The notes beneath the pieces are model-generated. The model ran no database searches. It worked only from the letters and a program-made list of their open reading frames with translations, and had not been told where the DNA came from. A program made the position numbers and the translations under genes. A stretch of 15,025 nucleotides of DNA, from positions 14,031-29,055 of the forward strand of contig MEWG01000007.1 in assembly GCA_001773295.1 (NCBI GenBank). Reading direction: 5' to 3'. Below are positions 13,914-15,025 of the stretch, one piece after another. The stretch's first letter is position 1, and each line of letters begins with the position of its first letter. The stretch comes from a candidate division WWE3 bacterium RIFOXYD1_FULL_39_9 (GTDB lineage: Bacteria; Patescibacteriota; WWE3; UBA101185; UBA10185).

Positions 13914-14439
13914 AACAAAAAGCCGCGCAATTGCAGCCAGCAACATTTCCTGTCGAACAATTTTGTAGAGAACTGCATGAACTTTGAGTTGCAGATGACT
14001 GTGTTTCCATTATCGTCATGATTACGTATCTGGTAGCCAAGCAGCCTGCTACTGCGCATGCGTCTGATCTATAGTAGTACCCAAAAGTAGTCAACCCGCA
14101 CTCAGATGCAGCTAAATTCTCATTGTTCCTTGGATCAATCGGGATAACTTGAATATAGGATCCCTGGAGAGGTGTGGCCAAAGCTCCCGGAGTTCTGCTC
14201 CAGCCGGATGAGTTATGAGGATATCCTCTCATATCTGCGAAGTACAACTCTAGGGCTGTTTGTATTCTCTTTAAATCTCCTGACCTCTGAGTATCTCTCG
14301 CACGTGCTCTTATTCCTGAAACATTGATAACGCTCAAGACAATTCCGCTTAATACACCGATTAAAATGACAACTAAAAGTAGTTCAATTAGTGTAAATCC
14401 ATTTGAAATATTTTGTTGCTTGTTTGTTTTTAAAACCAT
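13891..14439 (-). CDS. GspG/PilA-like major pilin candidate, cysteine-rich
   Basis: Prepilin of 182 residues, first complete gene of the pilin series. Leader MVLKTNKQQNISNG14, cleavage before F15-T-L-I-E19, hydrophobic helix about 15-40. The stretch IRARARDTQRSGDLKRIQTA (43-62), then ALELYF and RGYP, is the GspG/PulG-type signature. AAGG about 8-11 nt before the ATG is its ribosome-binding site, 11 nt after the stop of the Ig-like gene. The C-terminal domain holds eight cysteines (114, 128, 133, 155, 161, 169, 171, 175), probably paired outside the cell. Placement at the head of the pilin genes suggests it is an abundant subunit, but that is inference. Confidence 0.85.
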   Translation of the reverse strand: MVLKTNKQQNISNGFTLIELLLVVILIGVLSGIVLSVINVSGIRARARDTQRSGDLKRIQTALELYFADMRGYPHNSSGWSRTPGALATPLQGSYIQVIPIDPRNNENLAASECGLTTFGYYYRSDACAVAGCLATRYVIMTIMETQSSATQSSCSSLQNCSTGNVAGCNCAAFCYGVENPL

Positions 14440-14450
14440 AATTTACCTTG

Positions 14451-15025
14451 TTAAAAAGTCGAGCTTGAACTTACAGTTACATAAGTTGAGGCAGTTTCTC
14501 CCTTATAATCGGCCTGCACAACTGTGGTGCCCGATGAAACGCCTGTTACCAAGCCATTCTTAAGTGTAATTGTAGATATAAAGGAACTAACTGACCAGCT
14601 CGTGGACGATGTAACATCTGTTAAGTTCCCTAGGGAATCTCTGGTAAATGCTCTAAGCTGCAGGGATTCGCCAATTGCAATCGTTGGATAAGTGGGAGCG
14701 ATTACTAATGCATCTAATGTACCACCGGTAAAGGTGCTAACTGTAATATTTGAGTCTGCAGAAAATCCACTATAGTGTGCGGTAACTATTGCTGAACCGT
14801 CGCTAACACCCGTCACCAACCCTGATGCGTCCACTGAAACGTAAGTCTGTATTTGCCCGACACTGTAAGTGCTCTTACCTGTCACATCTACAATACTTCC
14901 ATCCGAGTAAATAGCATTAACTGTAAGCTGACCGGTCTGTCCGATCGTAAGAGTCATTGTTTTTGGTGATACATCAATGCTTGTTAAAACTACCCCAGTA
15001 CTACCTACTGTGATAGATGCGCTGC
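14451..15025 (-). CDS. Big_2/Ig-like repeat surface protein, C-terminal part only
   Basis: The frame is open to the right edge; the 5' part is outside the window, so the internal ATG at 14957 is not the start. The visible 190 or so residues contain two bacterial Ig-like (Big_2) domains. The recurring features are I-V-S/A-P, then the I-G-x-x-x-Q/S-L strand, D-V-T, a strand ending in G-L-V-T-G-V-S-x-G and a final V-T-V strand. These folds are common in adhesins and S-layer-associated proteins. The chain ends in a Ser/Thr-rich tail (VTVSSSSTF) with no sortase motif or membrane anchor. Only 11 nt separate it from the first pilin gene, so it is probably part of the pilus operon. Confidence 0.85.
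   Translation of the reverse strand, partial: SASITVGSTGVVLTSIDVSPKTMTLTIGQTGQLTVNAIYSDGSIVDVTGKSTYSVGQIQTYVSVDASGLVTGVSDGSAIVTAHYSGFSADSNITVSTFTGGTLDALVIAPTYPTIAIGESLQLRAFTRDSLGNLTDVTSSTSWSVSSFISTITLKNGLVTGVSSGTTVVQADYKGETASTYVTVSSSSTF

Noticed and set aside
1..15025. Alternative genetic code (UGA as glycine)
   Set aside because: nusB and khpA end at TGA at their expected lengths, and no gene has an in-frame TGA.
1..15025. tRNA, rRNA, insertion sequence or phage genes
   Set aside because: I saw no cloverleaf-like segment ending in CCA, no rRNA signature and no transposase or integrase motifs; all space is accounted for by housekeeping and pilus genes.

Overview
The window looks like a chromosomal stretch from a Candidate Phyla Radiation (Patescibacteria) bacterium. 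The evidence is compact, mostly overlapping genes of moderate-to-low GC; divergent or stripped-down versions of universal genes (a zinc-less bL32, an acyl-carrier-like protein without its serine, rpsP-khpA-trmD without rimM); and a long type IV pilus/pseudopilin operon. TGA is used as a stop (nusB, khpA), so the UGA=Gly code of Gracilibacteria/Absconditabacteria does not apply. I cannot fix the phylum from sequence alone; Katanobacteria or Microgenomates-like lineages are only a guess.

Layout. (1) 1-1364, minus: the N-terminal two thirds of a class A penicillin-binding protein, running off the left edge. (2) 1365-1519: a divergent promoter region. (3) 1520-8328, plus: a housekeeping block of tyrS, a 40-residue membrane peptide missed by length cut-offs, recG, rsmD, rpmF, nusB, an ACP-like gene, rnc, rpsP, khpA and trmD. 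Several unit-leading genes (PBP, tyrS, recG, rpmF, rpsP) have a -10 box only 6-9 nt before the ATG, which predicts leaderless or nearly leaderless mRNAs. Genes inside the block tend to have short Shine-Dalgarno-like sequences instead. (4) 15025-8318, minus: a type IV pilus operon reading leftwards. It runs from the 3' end of a Big_2/Ig-like surface protein, through five prepilin-type proteins (GspG-, unassigned, GspH-, PilV/GspI- and GspJ-like) and a PilX-like protein, to the alignment subcomplex PilM-PilN-PilO. Its last gene overlaps the end of trmD tail to tail by 11 bp.

How the genes work together. The plus block supplies tRNA-Tyr charging, replication-fork rescue, rRNA methylation and processing, transcription antitermination, ribosomal proteins and tRNA m1G37 methylation. 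The minus operon supplies pilus fibre and minor-pilin subunits plus the PilMNO inner-membrane frame. The motor ATPases, platform protein PilC and prepilin peptidase are not in the window.

Most unusual points: (a) an in-frame tandem array of a 30-bp unit in the leader of the GspJ-like prepilin, each unit ending exactly at a Gly/Phe prepilin-peptidase-like junction, with diverged homologous units at the same place in a second prepilin of the operon; (b) an ACP-like protein whose phosphopantetheine serine is Glu; (c) the recurrent leaderless promoter layout.
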